From Streptomyces paludis (GTDB lineage: Bacteria > Actinomycetota > Actinomycetes > Streptomycetales > Streptomycetaceae): DNA of 64,000 bases. Every line of letters begins with the position of its first letter. The stretch's first letter is position 1. A model generated the notes under the pieces. That model saw only the letters and a program-made list of their open reading frames with translations. It made no database searches and was not told the DNA's origin. The DNA is taken from the NCBI RefSeq assembly GCF_003344965.1, contig NZ_CP031194.1:6324001-6388000 (forward strand). The letters are read 5' to 3'. Made by a program: the position numbers and the translations under genes. Shown here piece by piece: positions 46,801-54,808 of this stretch.

Positions 46801-47235
46801 TCGGCCAAGTTCACGGTGAGTACGGACGCGACCCGCGCCACCTCCGTCGCGGGCGTCAGCACCCGCCTCAAGGCGGCCTGGACGTTCACCTCGAAGGCCC
46901 CCGCGGCCGACAAGGTCGTGAACCTGCCGGTCTCGACGGTCGGTTTCGCCCCGAAGCTCACCCTGGCGAGCACCGCGCCGGCGGGCAAGAAGTTCACGGT
47001 CCCGCTGACCATCTCGGGCCCGGCGGCGAAGAACTTCAAGTCGCTGGCCGTGCAGGTCTCGTACGACGGCGGCAAGAAGTGGTCCAAGGCCCCCGTCACC
47101 ACGAAGAGCGGTAAGCGGAGCCTCGCCCTGACCCACCCGAAGAAGGCGAAGTCCGTCTCCTTCAAGGCGAAGCTCACGGACAAGAGCGGCAACACGTACG
47201 ACGTCACCGTGGTGAAGGCGTACCTGCTCAAGTAG
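43861..47235 (+). CDS. Secreted S8 subtilisin-family serine peptidase
   Basis: A 1124-residue extracellular protease. TTG at 43861 is the likely start: GGGGGAG lies just upstream and it gives a proper signal peptide (RTYKKR n-region, hydrophobic core, TASAA cleavage). A propeptide runs to about residue 230. The catalytic triad is Asp252 in VLDTGVDQTHPDL, His284 in GHGTHVAS and Ser459 in SGTSMATPHVAGA; the oxyanion Asn is in IAAGNEGPS. The remaining 600 residues are beta-rich with an Fn3-like segment and end in Lys-rich strands, a layout common in large streptomycete subtilisins. A 15-bp hairpin terminates the gene. Confidence 0.94.
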   Translation: MRTYKKRAGAVMVAAVLTAGLTSGATIGTASAAGAGESGAAAQAFAAKARQAQARGQAGASVVTLITGDRVHVDGQGRVTRVQPAKGREDVRMKVNRVNDQVYVLPADAAELVSQGTLDRRLFNVTGLLKAQYDDAHRATLPLIVSYAKNANQKAAAKAAIADADVSVRRTLPAVSGEALTAPKDETADVWEALTAEGDPGSEARETAPGIERVWLDGKRQALLDKSVPQIGAPTAWGAGYDGTGVKIAVLDTGVDQTHPDLKGVEIAQKDFSDSGNTTDHFGHGTHVASIAAGSGAKSGGKYKGVAPGAKIIDAKVLDDDGFGEDSGIIAGMQWAVDQGAKIANLSLGGEDTVEADPLEKAVDKLSAEKGVLFVIAAGNEGPSAQTVGSPGSAASALTVGAVDSKNRIADFSSVGPTADGSLKPDITAPGVDIVAAKAAKGFIGDPAADGYVALSGTSMATPHVAGAAALLAQQHPDWTGARIKQALTASAKPTAGLTPYQQGTGRADLTKAIAQTVVSEQTSLNFGTQSWPHTNDKPVTKTVTYANTGTQDITLDLSLETVGPKGKAAPAGFFSLGAQQVTVPAGGTASVGLTSNTSVGSQDGAFGGSVVAKATEGGQSVRTSFGAIREVESYDITVKFIDAKGKPSKSSASVYGHSTDFWQGVEAKKSDGVAKIRLPKGSYLLEGEVATGSGKSAEYAWLVQPKLAVTKNSTVTFDARKAKPISITAPDSAKLLTTFVNFNLDSANGGYASTWMLGSFKGFRVGQVGPSVSSKLFSSQTGGTWQKGGANYNLLYNRGGSFYTGFTHKTAKSELATVNTKVGASVKKRKGYTSPIWIGPSGTFGLGSAVTPLALPGTVKNYVTTPKGFTWAFGAGQLNSRGSNIDAYQIAAKGKSYAAKKTYTETFNVGVFAPKVGGESGVQRYANEMLACIAEFSDGAGHLGFSKASKQQSVLSVNGKKLVNEKTDLCLYTDGLPAKSAKFTVSTDATRATSVAGVSTRLKAAWTFTSKAPAADKVVNLPVSTVGFAPKLTLASTAPAGKKFTVPLTISGPAAKNFKSLAVQVSYDGGKKWSKAPVTTKSGKRSLALTHPKKAKSVSFKAKLTDKSGNTYDVTVVKAYLLK

Positions 47236-47276
47236 CCGGTACGGACACGGAGACGGGTACGGAAACCACCGCCCAC

Positions 47277-47317
47277 CGCGCGCCCGGGGACACACGCACC
47301 GCGTCCCCGGGCGCGCG
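47277..47317. terminator. Bidirectional terminator after subtilisin gene
   Basis: CGCGCGCCCGGGGAC (47277-47291) pairs perfectly over 15 bp with 47303-47317 around an 11-nt loop, between the subtilisin gene and the convergent XRE gene. Confidence 0.87.
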
Positions 47318-47374
47318 GCCGTACGGACCCATGACCGGCCCGGCTGCCCGGCTCCCGGCTGCCCGGCCAACCGG

Positions 47375-48250
47375 CTACCGGGCTCCGTCCGGAGCGGACT
47401 TCGACACCGCGTGATCCGCCGCCCACGACGCGAGGACGCGCAGCCCGTCGTGGGTCGCGGTGCCCACCCCGGCGGTCCAGATGATGAGCTGCTGATCGGG
47501 GTCGGTGCTCGCGGTGAGGGTGTCCCAGTCGAGGCTGAGATCGCCCGCCACGGGATGGCACAGCGCCTTGGTCCCCACACTCAGGGCCGTCACATGGTGG
47601 GCGGCCCACCACTGGCGGAAGTGTGGATCCCGTACCGACAGCTCGCCCACCAGAGCCGCCAGCCGCGGGTCGTCCGGATACTTCGCCGCCTCCATGCGCA
47701 GCTGCGCGACGCAGGTGCGGGCGACGGTCTCCCAGTCGCGGTACAGCGTCCGCATGGCGGGATCGGTGAAGAGCAGCCGGACGTAGTTGCGCTGCTTCTC
47801 CGGGATCCCGGAGAAATCGGTGATCAGCGCGGCGGCGAGCGCGTTCCACGCCAGAATGTCCTTCCGGCGCCCCACCACCATCGCCGGAGTCGCGGTGAGG
47901 TCGTCCAGGAGCCGCTGCAAGGGCGGCTGCACCCGCTGCCGGGCGGTCCGCCGGGGCCGTGTCCGGTCCTTGCCGGCCAGCCCGAAGAGATAGGCGTGCT
48001 GGTCGTCGTCCAGATGGAGCACCCGGGCGAGGGCGGTCAGCACGGGCGCGGACGCCTGGATCCGTCCCTGTTCCAGACGGGTGTAGTAGTCGGTGCTGAT
48101 CGAGGCCAGCTGGGCCACTTCCTCCCGGCGCAGCCCAGGCACCCGGCGCGGGGCGCCGCTGTCGGGCAGCCCCACGGCCCGGGGGCTCAGCTCGGCCCGG
48201 CGGGCCCTGAGGAATTCCCCCAGCTCATCGCGGTGTGCGTCGCGGGTCAT
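47375..48250 (-). CDS. XRE-family regulator with MmyB-like ligand domain
   Basis: A 291-residue regulator. The N-terminal helix-turn-helix is GLRREEVAQLASISTDYYTR with LEQGRIQASAPVL; the C-terminal MmyB-like domain follows (DILAWNALAAALITDFSGIP, RNYVRLLFTDPAMRTLYRDW). MmyB-like domains bind fatty-acid-like ligands. It diverges from a zinc-dependent dehydrogenase, an arrangement often seen where such a regulator represses the dehydrogenase gene. Confidence 0.92.
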   Translation of the reverse strand: MTRDAHRDELGEFLRARRAELSPRAVGLPDSGAPRRVPGLRREEVAQLASISTDYYTRLEQGRIQASAPVLTALARVLHLDDDQHAYLFGLAGKDRTRPRRTARQRVQPPLQRLLDDLTATPAMVVGRRKDILAWNALAAALITDFSGIPEKQRNYVRLLFTDPAMRTLYRDWETVARTCVAQLRMEAAKYPDDPRLAALVGELSVRDPHFRQWWAAHHVTALSVGTKALCHPVAGDLSLDWDTLTASTDPDQQLIIWTAGVGTATHDGLRVLASWAADHAVSKSAPDGAR

Positions 48251-48299
48251 GGGACCCAGTCTGGCACCGAGTGCCCGCTGTGTGAGGGGGCGGGTTTCC

Positions 48300-48323
48300 T
48301 CCCAGGATGTTTCTATCCCAGGA
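48300..48323. repeat. TCCCAGGA direct repeat between XRE and dehydrogenase genes
   Basis: TCCCAGGA occurs at 48300-48307 and 48316-48323, period 16 nt, in the region between divergent genes and about 50 nt from the regulator start. It is a candidate XRE binding site by position only. Confidence 0.35.
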
Positions 48324-48470
48324 GGGAACTCTCCTCTTTCCGGTCGCGACCGGGAGTGCCAGGCTCGGTGCCGCGGCCCGCGGAAACCCCGCCGGGAACC
48401 CGCCGGAATCCCACCGGCGGCCCCGGCGGAACTCCGTACGCCCCCACCCTCGTCCCACGAAAGGTGTCGC

Positions 48471-49508
48471 ATGCGCGCCACATTCATGTACGGTCCCGGC
48501 GATGTGCGCGTGGAGAACGCGCCCGACCCGGTCCTCCAGCAGCCCACCGACGCGATCGTGCGCATCGTGCGCGCCTGTGTCTGCGGCAGCGACCTGCACC
48601 CGTACCACAACATCCCGGTCTCCGAGCAGGGGACGCCGATGGGCCACGAGTTCCTCGGGGTGGTGGAGGAGCTGGGCGCGGAGGTCTCCGGGCTCCGCCG
48701 CGGCGATCTCGTCGTGGCGCCCTTCGCCTACTCCGACAACACCTGTGTGTTCTGCCGCGAGGGCTTCCAGACCTCCTGCCGCCACGGCGGGTTCTGGGGC
48801 AACGGCGGTGTCGGCGGCGGCCAGGCCGAGGCGGTCCGGGTGCCGCAGGCCCAGGGCACCCTGGTCAAGCTGCCCGTCGCCGAGGACTCCGCGCTGCTGC
48901 CGTCGCTGCTCACCCTGTCCGATGTGTACGGCACGGGCTACCACGCCGCCAAGATGGCCCGGGTGAACCCGCGGACCACCGTCACCGTGATCGGTGACGG
49001 CGCGGTCGGCCTGCTGGCGGTGCTCTCCGCCAGACAGCTCGGCGCCGAACGGATCATCCTCATGGGCCGGCACAAGGACCGTACCGACCTCGGCCGTGAC
49101 TTCGGCGCCACCGATGTCGTCGCCGAGCGCGGCGAGGAGGGCATCGCGAAGGTCCGCGACCTGACGGACGGCGACGGCACCCACACCGTGCTGGAGGCCG
49201 TCGGCTATATGAGCGCCTACGAGATGGCGGTCGGTGTGGTGCGCCCCGGCGGTGTCATCAGCCGGGTCGGTGTCCCGCAGTACGAGGAGGCGCCGATCGG
49301 CTTCGGCAGCCTGTTCGGCCCCAACATCACCCTGACCGGCGGCCCCGCCCCGGTGCGCGCGTACATCGACGAACTCATGCCGGACATCCTGTCGGGCAAG
49401 GTCGAACCGGGCCGCGTCTTCGACCGTACGGTCGCGCTGGCCGACGTCCCCGACGGCTACCGCGCGATGGACGAGCGCACGGCCCTGAAGGTCCTCGTAC
49501 GCCCCTGA
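48471..49508 (+). CDS. Zinc-dependent alcohol dehydrogenase family protein
   Basis: A 345-residue medium-chain dehydrogenase. The catalytic zinc site is CVCGSDLHPYH with GHEFLGVVEE, structural-zinc cysteines are in NTCVFCREGFQTSC, and the Rossmann motif is VTVIGDGAVGLLAV. AAAGG lies 6 nt before the ATG. It likely acts on an alcohol or aldehyde whose identity is unknown, under control of the divergent XRE regulator. Confidence 0.93.
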   Translation: MRATFMYGPGDVRVENAPDPVLQQPTDAIVRIVRACVCGSDLHPYHNIPVSEQGTPMGHEFLGVVEELGAEVSGLRRGDLVVAPFAYSDNTCVFCREGFQTSCRHGGFWGNGGVGGGQAEAVRVPQAQGTLVKLPVAEDSALLPSLLTLSDVYGTGYHAAKMARVNPRTTVTVIGDGAVGLLAVLSARQLGAERIILMGRHKDRTDLGRDFGATDVVAERGEEGIAKVRDLTDGDGTHTVLEAVGYMSAYEMAVGVVRPGGVISRVGVPQYEEAPIGFGSLFGPNITLTGGPAPVRAYIDELMPDILSGKVEPGRVFDRTVALADVPDGYRAMDERTALKVLVRP

Positions 49509-49513
49509 CCTCC

Positions 49514-49559
49514 GGCGCCCCTCGCGTCCGTACGGGCTCGTGCGGACGCGAGGGGCGCC
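49514..49559. terminator. Bidirectional terminator
   Basis: GGCGCCCCTCGCGTCCG (49514-49530) pairs perfectly over 17 bp with 49543-49559 around a 12-nt loop, between convergent genes. Confidence 0.88.
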
Positions 49560-49584
49560 CCGGTCCGGCGAGGACCGGGGCCGC

Positions 49585-50508
49585 TCAGCCGGCCAGTTCG
49601 CCGAGAAGCTCCCAGGTGCGGAGCCTGTCGGCGTCCCCGGCGATCTCCGTGCCCGAGAACACCACCTCCGTCGCCCCCGCGTCCCGGTAGCGCCGTACCT
49701 CGGCGGCGATCGTCTCCTCGTCGCCGATCACCGCCACATCGGCGGCCCGCTGCCCGCCGGAGAGCGCGATGACCCGTGCGTAGGACGGGATCTGCTCGTA
49801 GAACGCCAGCTGTTCGGCGGCCTTCTCGCGTACGGCGTCGGCATCGTCGGTGACCACACCGTGCACCAGCGCGACGATCCGGGGCGCGGGCCGCCCGGCG
49901 GCCTCCGCCGCCGCGACGAGGGCCGGGACGATGTGCTCACCCAGGGCGCGGGGCCCGGCCAGATAGGGCAGGATGCCGTCCGCCAACTCCCCGCTGACCC
50001 GCAGTGCCTGGGGCCCCATCGCCGCGACGAGCAGCGGCACACCGGCCTCCGCGCCCGGCACACGTGCGGGGACGGGGGTGGTGGCCGTGAGCAGCTCACC
50101 GTGGAAGTCGGCGTTGCCGGTCTCGGTCAACTCGCGCAGAGCGGTGAGGAATTCACGCAGCCGGGCGATGGGCCGCTCGAAGGGGATACCGAACCCGCCC
50201 TCGGTCAGGAGCTTGGTGCCGAGCGCCAGTCCGAGGTGGTAGCGGCCGTGCGTCGCCGCCTGGGCCGTCTGCGCCTGGCTGGAGACCAGCAGCGGATGGC
50301 GGCCGAACACGGGAATCGCGGACGTCCCCACCTGTAGTCCGGGCACCTCCCGCCCGACGATCGCCGCGAGCTGGGGCGAGTCCGCACCGAAGGTCTGCCC
50401 GAACCAGGCCGACCGCAGCCCGGCGGCGGCGGCCTCGCGGGCGAGCCGTACGGTGGCGTCGACCTGGTTGCCGGCATCGGCCGCGTTGAGCGTTACTCCT
50501 GTAGTCAT
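49585..50508 (-). CDS. LLM-class F420-dependent oxidoreductase
   Basis: A 307-residue luciferase-like oxidoreductase: TVRLAREAAAAGLRSAWFGQ, HPLLVSSQAQTAQAATHGR, HLGLALGTKLLTEGGFGIPF and PLLVAAMGPQALRVSGELAD match the TIGR03564-like F420 group of actinobacteria. ATG at 50508 is chosen; upstream in-frame codons would add an unrelated 49-residue lead. A MarR gene lies 160 nt upstream on the same strand, so the two may be co-transcribed. Substrate unknown. Confidence 0.87.
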   Translation of the reverse strand: MTTGVTLNAADAGNQVDATVRLAREAAAAGLRSAWFGQTFGADSPQLAAIVGREVPGLQVGTSAIPVFGRHPLLVSSQAQTAQAATHGRYHLGLALGTKLLTEGGFGIPFERPIARLREFLTALRELTETGNADFHGELLTATTPVPARVPGAEAGVPLLVAAMGPQALRVSGELADGILPYLAGPRALGEHIVPALVAAAEAAGRPAPRIVALVHGVVTDDADAVREKAAEQLAFYEQIPSYARVIALSGGQRAADVAVIGDEETIAAEVRRYRDAGATEVVFSGTEIAGDADRLRTWELLGELAG

Positions 50509-50669
50509 GTCAGTGAAAACCCGGGGCGTCGACCACGCATTCCGGGTGTGGTGTGACAGCACCATGAAACCCGTGTGGACGCGCGCGCGAGGAGCCGGGC
50601 GCGGGGCGAGGGCGCGGCCGACGGCTTCCTGGGCGTGTTCCGCGAGGAAGTACACCGGCCGGGCCGGTG

Positions 50670-51188
50670 TCAGTCTCCTGTGGACGCGCCCCGGTCGCCG
50701 GTGTCGAGGACCTTGCGCAGCAGGGTGGTCAGGGTGGTGCGCTCGGCGGGGGACAGCTCGTGCAGGAGCGCTTCCTGCGCGCGCTCGGCCAGGGCGAGCA
50801 GCCGATGCTGCAACTCCTCACCCTCGGGGGTGAGTTCGACGAGCTGGCGCCGGCGGTCGGCGGGGTCGCGGGTGCGCCGGGACAGGCCGCGCTCCTCCAG
50901 GGTGTCCAGGTAGCCGACCAAGTGGCTGCGGTTCAGGCCGAGTCGGTCGGCGAGCACATGCTGGGGGAGCGGGCCGAAGTCGGCGAGCGCGGTGAGCGTG
51001 GCGAAGTGGGGGAGTCTCAGGCCGTGGTCCGCGACCGCGGCGATCAGGATGTCGTGGCCGAGCCGGGCGACATGGCTGATCAGGTAGGTGGGCAGCGCGA
51101 GCAGGCTCGGCGGGCGGGTGGTGCTGTCCATCGGTGGCGTCCGCGGTTTACGGTCCGAGGCGTCGTTCATGGGGAGCAGCATATCCAT
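50670..51188 (-). CDS. MarR-family regulator
   Basis: A winged-helix MarR regulator of up to 172 residues. The recognition region is LADRLGLNRSHLVGYLDTLE followed by the wing SRRTRDPADRRRQLVELTPEG. It diverges from an MFS exporter, the classic MarR-efflux layout. The start is unclear: ATG codons at 51188, 51170 and 51131 all lack a Shine-Dalgarno sequence. The first lies only 16 nt from the candidate operator and might be leaderless. Confidence 0.9.
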   Translation of the reverse strand: MDMLLPMNDASDRKPRTPPMDSTTRPPSLLALPTYLISHVARLGHDILIAAVADHGLRLPHFATLTALADFGPLPQHVLADRLGLNRSHLVGYLDTLEERGLSRRTRDPADRRRQLVELTPEGEELQHRLLALAERAQEALLHELSPAERTTLTTLLRKVLDTGDRGASTGD

Positions 51189-51203
51189 GGAAAGGCGCTG
51201 GAC

Positions 51204-51230
51204 GTAATCATGTCTCGATGTAATCATTAC
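51204..51230. promoter_or_regulatory. Candidate MarR operator
   Basis: GTAATCAT occurs at 51204-51211 and 51220-51227, and the second copy extends into the palindrome GTAAT-C-ATTAC (51220-51230). The site is an AT-rich island in the 139-nt region between MarR and the divergent MFS gene, as expected for an autoregulatory operator. Confidence 0.6.
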
Positions 51231-51327
51231 GACCCGACATCGATGAGTCCCCGTGCTCGATGCCGGCGAGTGGCGCTGTCCCGCGCCGTCCACCTCCGCC
51301 TCCGAAGAGATCTCAGAGGTTCTCCTC

Positions 51328-52794
51328 ATGACCGACCCGACGACCGATCCGGCGACTGATCAGACGACCGATCCGACGACCGCACCGGCTCCGCCACGGG
51401 CCGCGGAAGGACCACCGCGCGTCGCGGCTCCGTTCGCCGCCCTGCTGATCGCCGTACTCTCCTTCTCCCTGATGCAGACGATGGTGGTGCCGGCACTCCC
51501 GGATCTGCGGCGGGAGTTCGGCGTGAGCACCACCACGGTGTCCTGGGTGCTCAGCGCCTTTCTCCTCACCGCCTCGGTGGCCACCGCGCTGCTGGGCCGG
51601 CTCGGCGACATGTTCGGCAAACGACGTGTGCTCATCGCGAGCCTGACCGTGTTCGCCGCCGGCACACTGCTGGCGGCCCTGTCCGACACCATCGGACTGC
51701 TCATCGCCGCCCGTGCCGTGCAAGGAGTCGGCTCGGCCGCGTTCCCGCTCGCGTTCGGCATCGTCCGCGACCAGTTCCCGCGCGAGCGTGTCCCCGTGGC
51801 CATCGGACTCATCAGCTCGACCTTCGGGATCGGCTTCGGCGTCGGGCTCGTCCTTCCCGGCCCGATCGTCGACGCCCTCGGCTGGCACTGGATCTTCTGG
51901 CTCGGCCTGGCCGTGATCGTCCCGGGCATCGTCGCCGTCGTCGCCTTTGTCGAGGAGCCGCCCGTACGCTCCCCGGGCAGGATCGACTGGGCCGGTGTCG
52001 TCCTGCTCAGCGCGGGCATCGTCGCCCTGCTGCTCGCCCTCGGCCAGGGCAAGTCCTGGGGCTGGGGATCCGCCCGGGTCGTCGGTCTGTTCGTGGCGGC
52101 GGTGGTGTTCCTCGCCGTCCTCGTCCTGGTGGAACGGCGTCTGTCCGCACCGCTCATCGATATCGAACTGCTGCGCCGCCCGGCGGTCGCGGCGTCCCAT
52201 GTCACCGCGCTCATCATCGGCTTCGGTATGTACGGCGCGTTCACCCTCGTACCGCTGCTGGCGCAGACACCCCCGGAGGCCGGTTACGGGTTCGGTGCCT
52301 CGGTGACCGGGGCCGGGCTCTTCATGGTGCCCATGGCGGCCACCATGCTCGTCGCCAGTCCGCTCGCGGGCCGGATCGGAGCCGCCGTCGGTTTCAAGCT
52401 GCCTCTGGTCCTCGCCTGCCTGATCGGTGTGGCCGGCTTCAGTGTGTACGCCGGAGCCCACGACACCGCGTGGGCGCTGTACGCGGGGTCGGGCATTCTC
52501 GGGATCGGCGTGGGCTTCGCCTTCGCGGCGCTCGCCAACCTCGTCGTCGCCGCCGTCGCCCCCCGGCAGACCGGCGAGGCGACCGGCATCAACACGATCA
52601 TGCGCACCATCGGCGGCTCACTGGGCGCCCAGGTGTCCGCGTCGCTGGTGGCCTCCCGTACCCTCGCCGACGGTGTTCCGGCGGAGTCCGGCTACACCAC
52701 CGCCTTCGTGATGTCCGCGATCGCCCTGGGCGTGGCCGCGTTGGCCGCGCTCGCCGGGCCCGGCGGGATCCGCATGAGAGGCCCCAGGTCATGA
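51328..52794 (+). CDS. 14-TM MFS drug exporter (DHA2/EmrB-QacA type)
   Basis: A 488-residue transporter with about 14 hydrophobic helices. Motif A reads GRLGDMFGKRRVL, motif C-like glycine-rich helices occur at STFGIGFGVGLVLPGPIVDA, and VSWVLSAFLLTASVATALLG is helix 2. Residues 1-30 are a Thr-Asp-Pro repeat encoded by GACCGATCCG-like units. Divergence from MarR suggests a toxic-compound-inducible efflux pump. Its stop overlaps the convergent flavin reductase stop in TCATGA. Confidence 0.93.
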   Translation: MTDPTTDPATDQTTDPTTAPAPPRAAEGPPRVAAPFAALLIAVLSFSLMQTMVVPALPDLRREFGVSTTTVSWVLSAFLLTASVATALLGRLGDMFGKRRVLIASLTVFAAGTLLAALSDTIGLLIAARAVQGVGSAAFPLAFGIVRDQFPRERVPVAIGLISSTFGIGFGVGLVLPGPIVDALGWHWIFWLGLAVIVPGIVAVVAFVEEPPVRSPGRIDWAGVVLLSAGIVALLLALGQGKSWGWGSARVVGLFVAAVVFLAVLVLVERRLSAPLIDIELLRRPAVAASHVTALIIGFGMYGAFTLVPLLAQTPPEAGYGFGASVTGAGLFMVPMAATMLVASPLAGRIGAAVGFKLPLVLACLIGVAGFSVYAGAHDTAWALYAGSGILGIGVGFAFAALANLVVAAVAPRQTGEATGINTIMRTIGGSLGAQVSASLVASRTLADGVPAESGYTTAFVMSAIALGVAALAALAGPGGIRMRGPRS

Positions 52795-53298
52795 CACCGG
52801 GTGGAAGGTGCCGAAACCGCCGTTGTGGTGGACGAGGGGCGTACCGGTGGCCGGGCCGCCCGCGTCGCGTACGCGACCGACGACCAGGAGGTGGTCGCCC
52901 ACGGTCCGGAGCTGGACGGGCTCCGCGGTGAGCCAGGCGGGGACGCCGGTGAGCAGGGGGACACCGCCTGCCGCCGGGGTCCAGTCGACACCGGCGAAGC
53001 GGTCGGTCCCGCTGCGGGCGAAGCCGCGGGCCAGGTGCTCCTGGTCGGCGCCGAGCAGATGGACGGCGAACACCTCGGCGGCGCGGACGGCGGGTGCCGC
53101 CGAGGCCCCGGCGGACAAGTAGAAGGAGACGAGGGCGGGTTCGAGGGAGACGGAGGTGAAGGAGGTCGCGGTGAATCCCGCGGGGCCCGGTACGGTCACC
53201 ACCGTCACCCCGGAGGCATGACGGCGCAGGGTGCGGCGCAGCAGCTCCGCGGGCGGTGCGGTGTCGGTGGGGGCGAGATCAGGGGCGGTGGTGGTCAT
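52789..53298 (-). CDS. Flavin reductase-like protein
   Basis: A 169-residue FMN-binding split-barrel protein of the flavin reductase family: LRRHASGVTVVTVPGPAGFT, ATSFTSVSLEPALVSFYLS, AVHLLGADQEHLARGFA and HNGGFGTFHPV. It should supply reduced FMN to the luciferase-type and DszC-type monooxygenases encoded just upstream, as SsuE or DszD do. The start may be ATG at 53298 (GGAAGGA 12 nt upstream) or GTG at 53310. It is probably the last gene of a minus-strand sulfur operon. Confidence 0.9.
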   Translation of the reverse strand: MTTTAPDLAPTDTAPPAELLRRTLRRHASGVTVVTVPGPAGFTATSFTSVSLEPALVSFYLSAGASAAPAVRAAEVFAVHLLGADQEHLARGFARSGTDRFAGVDWTPAAGGVPLLTGVPAWLTAEPVQLRTVGDHLLVVGRVRDAGGPATGTPLVHHNGGFGTFHPVS

Positions 53299-53365
53299 GG
53301 TGGATGACACTCCTTCCGGTGCAGATGCAGGTACGGATGCGGGTACGGGCGGCGGCGGGCGCCCG

Positions 53366-54397
53366 CTATGAACGGCGGCGGAGGGCGGGGTCCGCGACGG
53401 CCGGCGGGACGGTGCCGGTGTCCCTGAGGTGGAAGACGCTCCCCGGCGGCACGATCGCGTCGATCCGGTCGAGAACGTCGGCGGTGAGCCGTACGTCCAG
53501 GGCCCCGAGATAAGCGTCGAGATGTGCGCGGGTACGCGGACCGATGATGACCGAGGAGACCGCGGGGTGGTTCAGGGCGAATGCCACCGACAGCTGGACC
53601 AGTGTCAGTCCGGCCTCCTCGGCGAGCGTCGCCAGGGCCTCGGCCGCGGCGAGCTTGCCGGCGTTCCCGGGCGCCGTGATGTCGTAGCGTCCGGGGATCA
53701 GGTTCTCGCGGTGCGACGTCGGCTGCGGCGCGCCCTTCCGGTACGAGCCCGAGAGCCAGCCGGCGGCCAACGGCCCGTAGGCCAGCACCCCGAGGCCGTA
53801 CTTCGCGGCCAGCGGAAGCACCTCGCGCTCATTGGACCTGACCAGCGGCGAGTACGGGATCTGCTCGGAGACCGGCCGCCGCAGCCCCCGGCGCTCGGCG
53901 GTCCACTGCCCCTCCACGATCTGCGCGGGGGAGTGGACCGAGGTGCCGAAGTAGCGGATCTTGCCCTGGTGGACGAGGTCGTCGAGGGCGCCGAGGGTTT
54001 CGTCGAAGTCGGTGGTGGGGTCGGGGCGGTGGGCCTGGTAGAGGTCGATGTGGTCGGTGCCCAGTCGGCGGAGGCTGTTGTCGACGGCTCGGTGGATCCA
54101 GTGGCGCGAGTTGCCCTGGTGGCGGGGGTTGTCGCCGATCTGGCCATGGAATTTGGTGGCGAGGAAGACATCGTCGCGGCGACCATCCGCGAGCGCTTTG
54201 CCGACGATCTCCTCGCTCTCGCCCTGGGAGTAGGCGTCGGCGGTGTCGATCACATCGATGCCGGCGTCCAGCGCACGGTGGATGATCTTGATGCTGTCTT
54301 CGTGATCGGGGTTGCCCCGCGCACCGAAGTTCATGGCGCCGAGGGTCAGTGGACTGACCTTGACACCGGTACGGCCGAGGGTCCTGTGTGCGGACAT
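53366..54397 (-). CDS. Aldo/keto reductase
   Basis: A 343-residue AKR: GRTGVKVSPLTLGAMNFG, catalytic Asp-Tyr in DTADAYSQGESEE, catalytic Lys in FLATKFHG and His in DLYQAHRPDP, and cofactor-binding VSSVIIGPRTRAHLD. A second AKR of a different subfamily is in the plus-strand arm of the cluster. In sulfonate or sulfide utilisation an AKR could reduce the aldehyde released when the C-S bond is cut; that is inference. Confidence 0.9.
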   Translation of the reverse strand: MSAHRTLGRTGVKVSPLTLGAMNFGARGNPDHEDSIKIIHRALDAGIDVIDTADAYSQGESEEIVGKALADGRRDDVFLATKFHGQIGDNPRHQGNSRHWIHRAVDNSLRRLGTDHIDLYQAHRPDPTTDFDETLGALDDLVHQGKIRYFGTSVHSPAQIVEGQWTAERRGLRRPVSEQIPYSPLVRSNEREVLPLAAKYGLGVLAYGPLAAGWLSGSYRKGAPQPTSHRENLIPGRYDITAPGNAGKLAAAEALATLAEEAGLTLVQLSVAFALNHPAVSSVIIGPRTRAHLDAYLGALDVRLTADVLDRIDAIVPPGSVFHLRDTGTVPPAVADPALRRRS

Positions 54398-54808
54398 GGC
54401 TGGTGCTCTCTCTCGTGGACAGGGCAGGACTGAGCCGACGGAAGGCGTTGTGTTCAGTGGTTGTTGTGTGGACCGAGCGCGTTGTGTTCTTCGACCGGTA
54501 CGCCGGAAGGGCACGTCAGCAGATCGCGGCCCGACGAGGATCGGGCACGCGGAAATCCGGAGAATCGGGAGGAGGGAGGGGGAGGGGGAGGGAAGGGCCG
54601 GACGCTCAGCGGCTGCGGCAGGGGTGACAACACCGGCGGACGCCGCGGTCGTTCCGCCGGTGACGGGCGGAACCGGCGGCGCCTTCAGCGGCCCGGGAGG
54701 GGGCGGACGGTGTTTCGATCACACCACAACCCTGACAGACACACCGGATGAAAGCCAGAGAGGAGGACATCACGCAACATGAAGTTCTTGTTCGCGCGGC
54801 CGGTGTGT
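54398..54808. other. 411-nt intergenic region within sulfur cluster
   Basis: No convincing gene on either strand. It holds a G-run block (54567-54597) and a moderately AT-rich stretch near 54711-54790. Being longer than any other gap in the minus arm, it may contain a second promoter for the AKR-flavin reductase pair. Confidence 0.5.
54567..54597 (+). other. G-quadruplex-forming motif
   Basis: Six runs of at least three G separated by one to four bases (GGGAGGAGGGAGGGGGAGGG then further runs) satisfy the standard G4 pattern on the plus strand. On the minus-strand transcript the same block is C/T-only, which could bind Rho. Confidence 0.65.

Noticed and set aside
43843..47580. 1245-codon open frame on the minus strand
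   Set aside because: Antisense to the subtilisin gene, whose triad, signal peptide and terminator are all clear.
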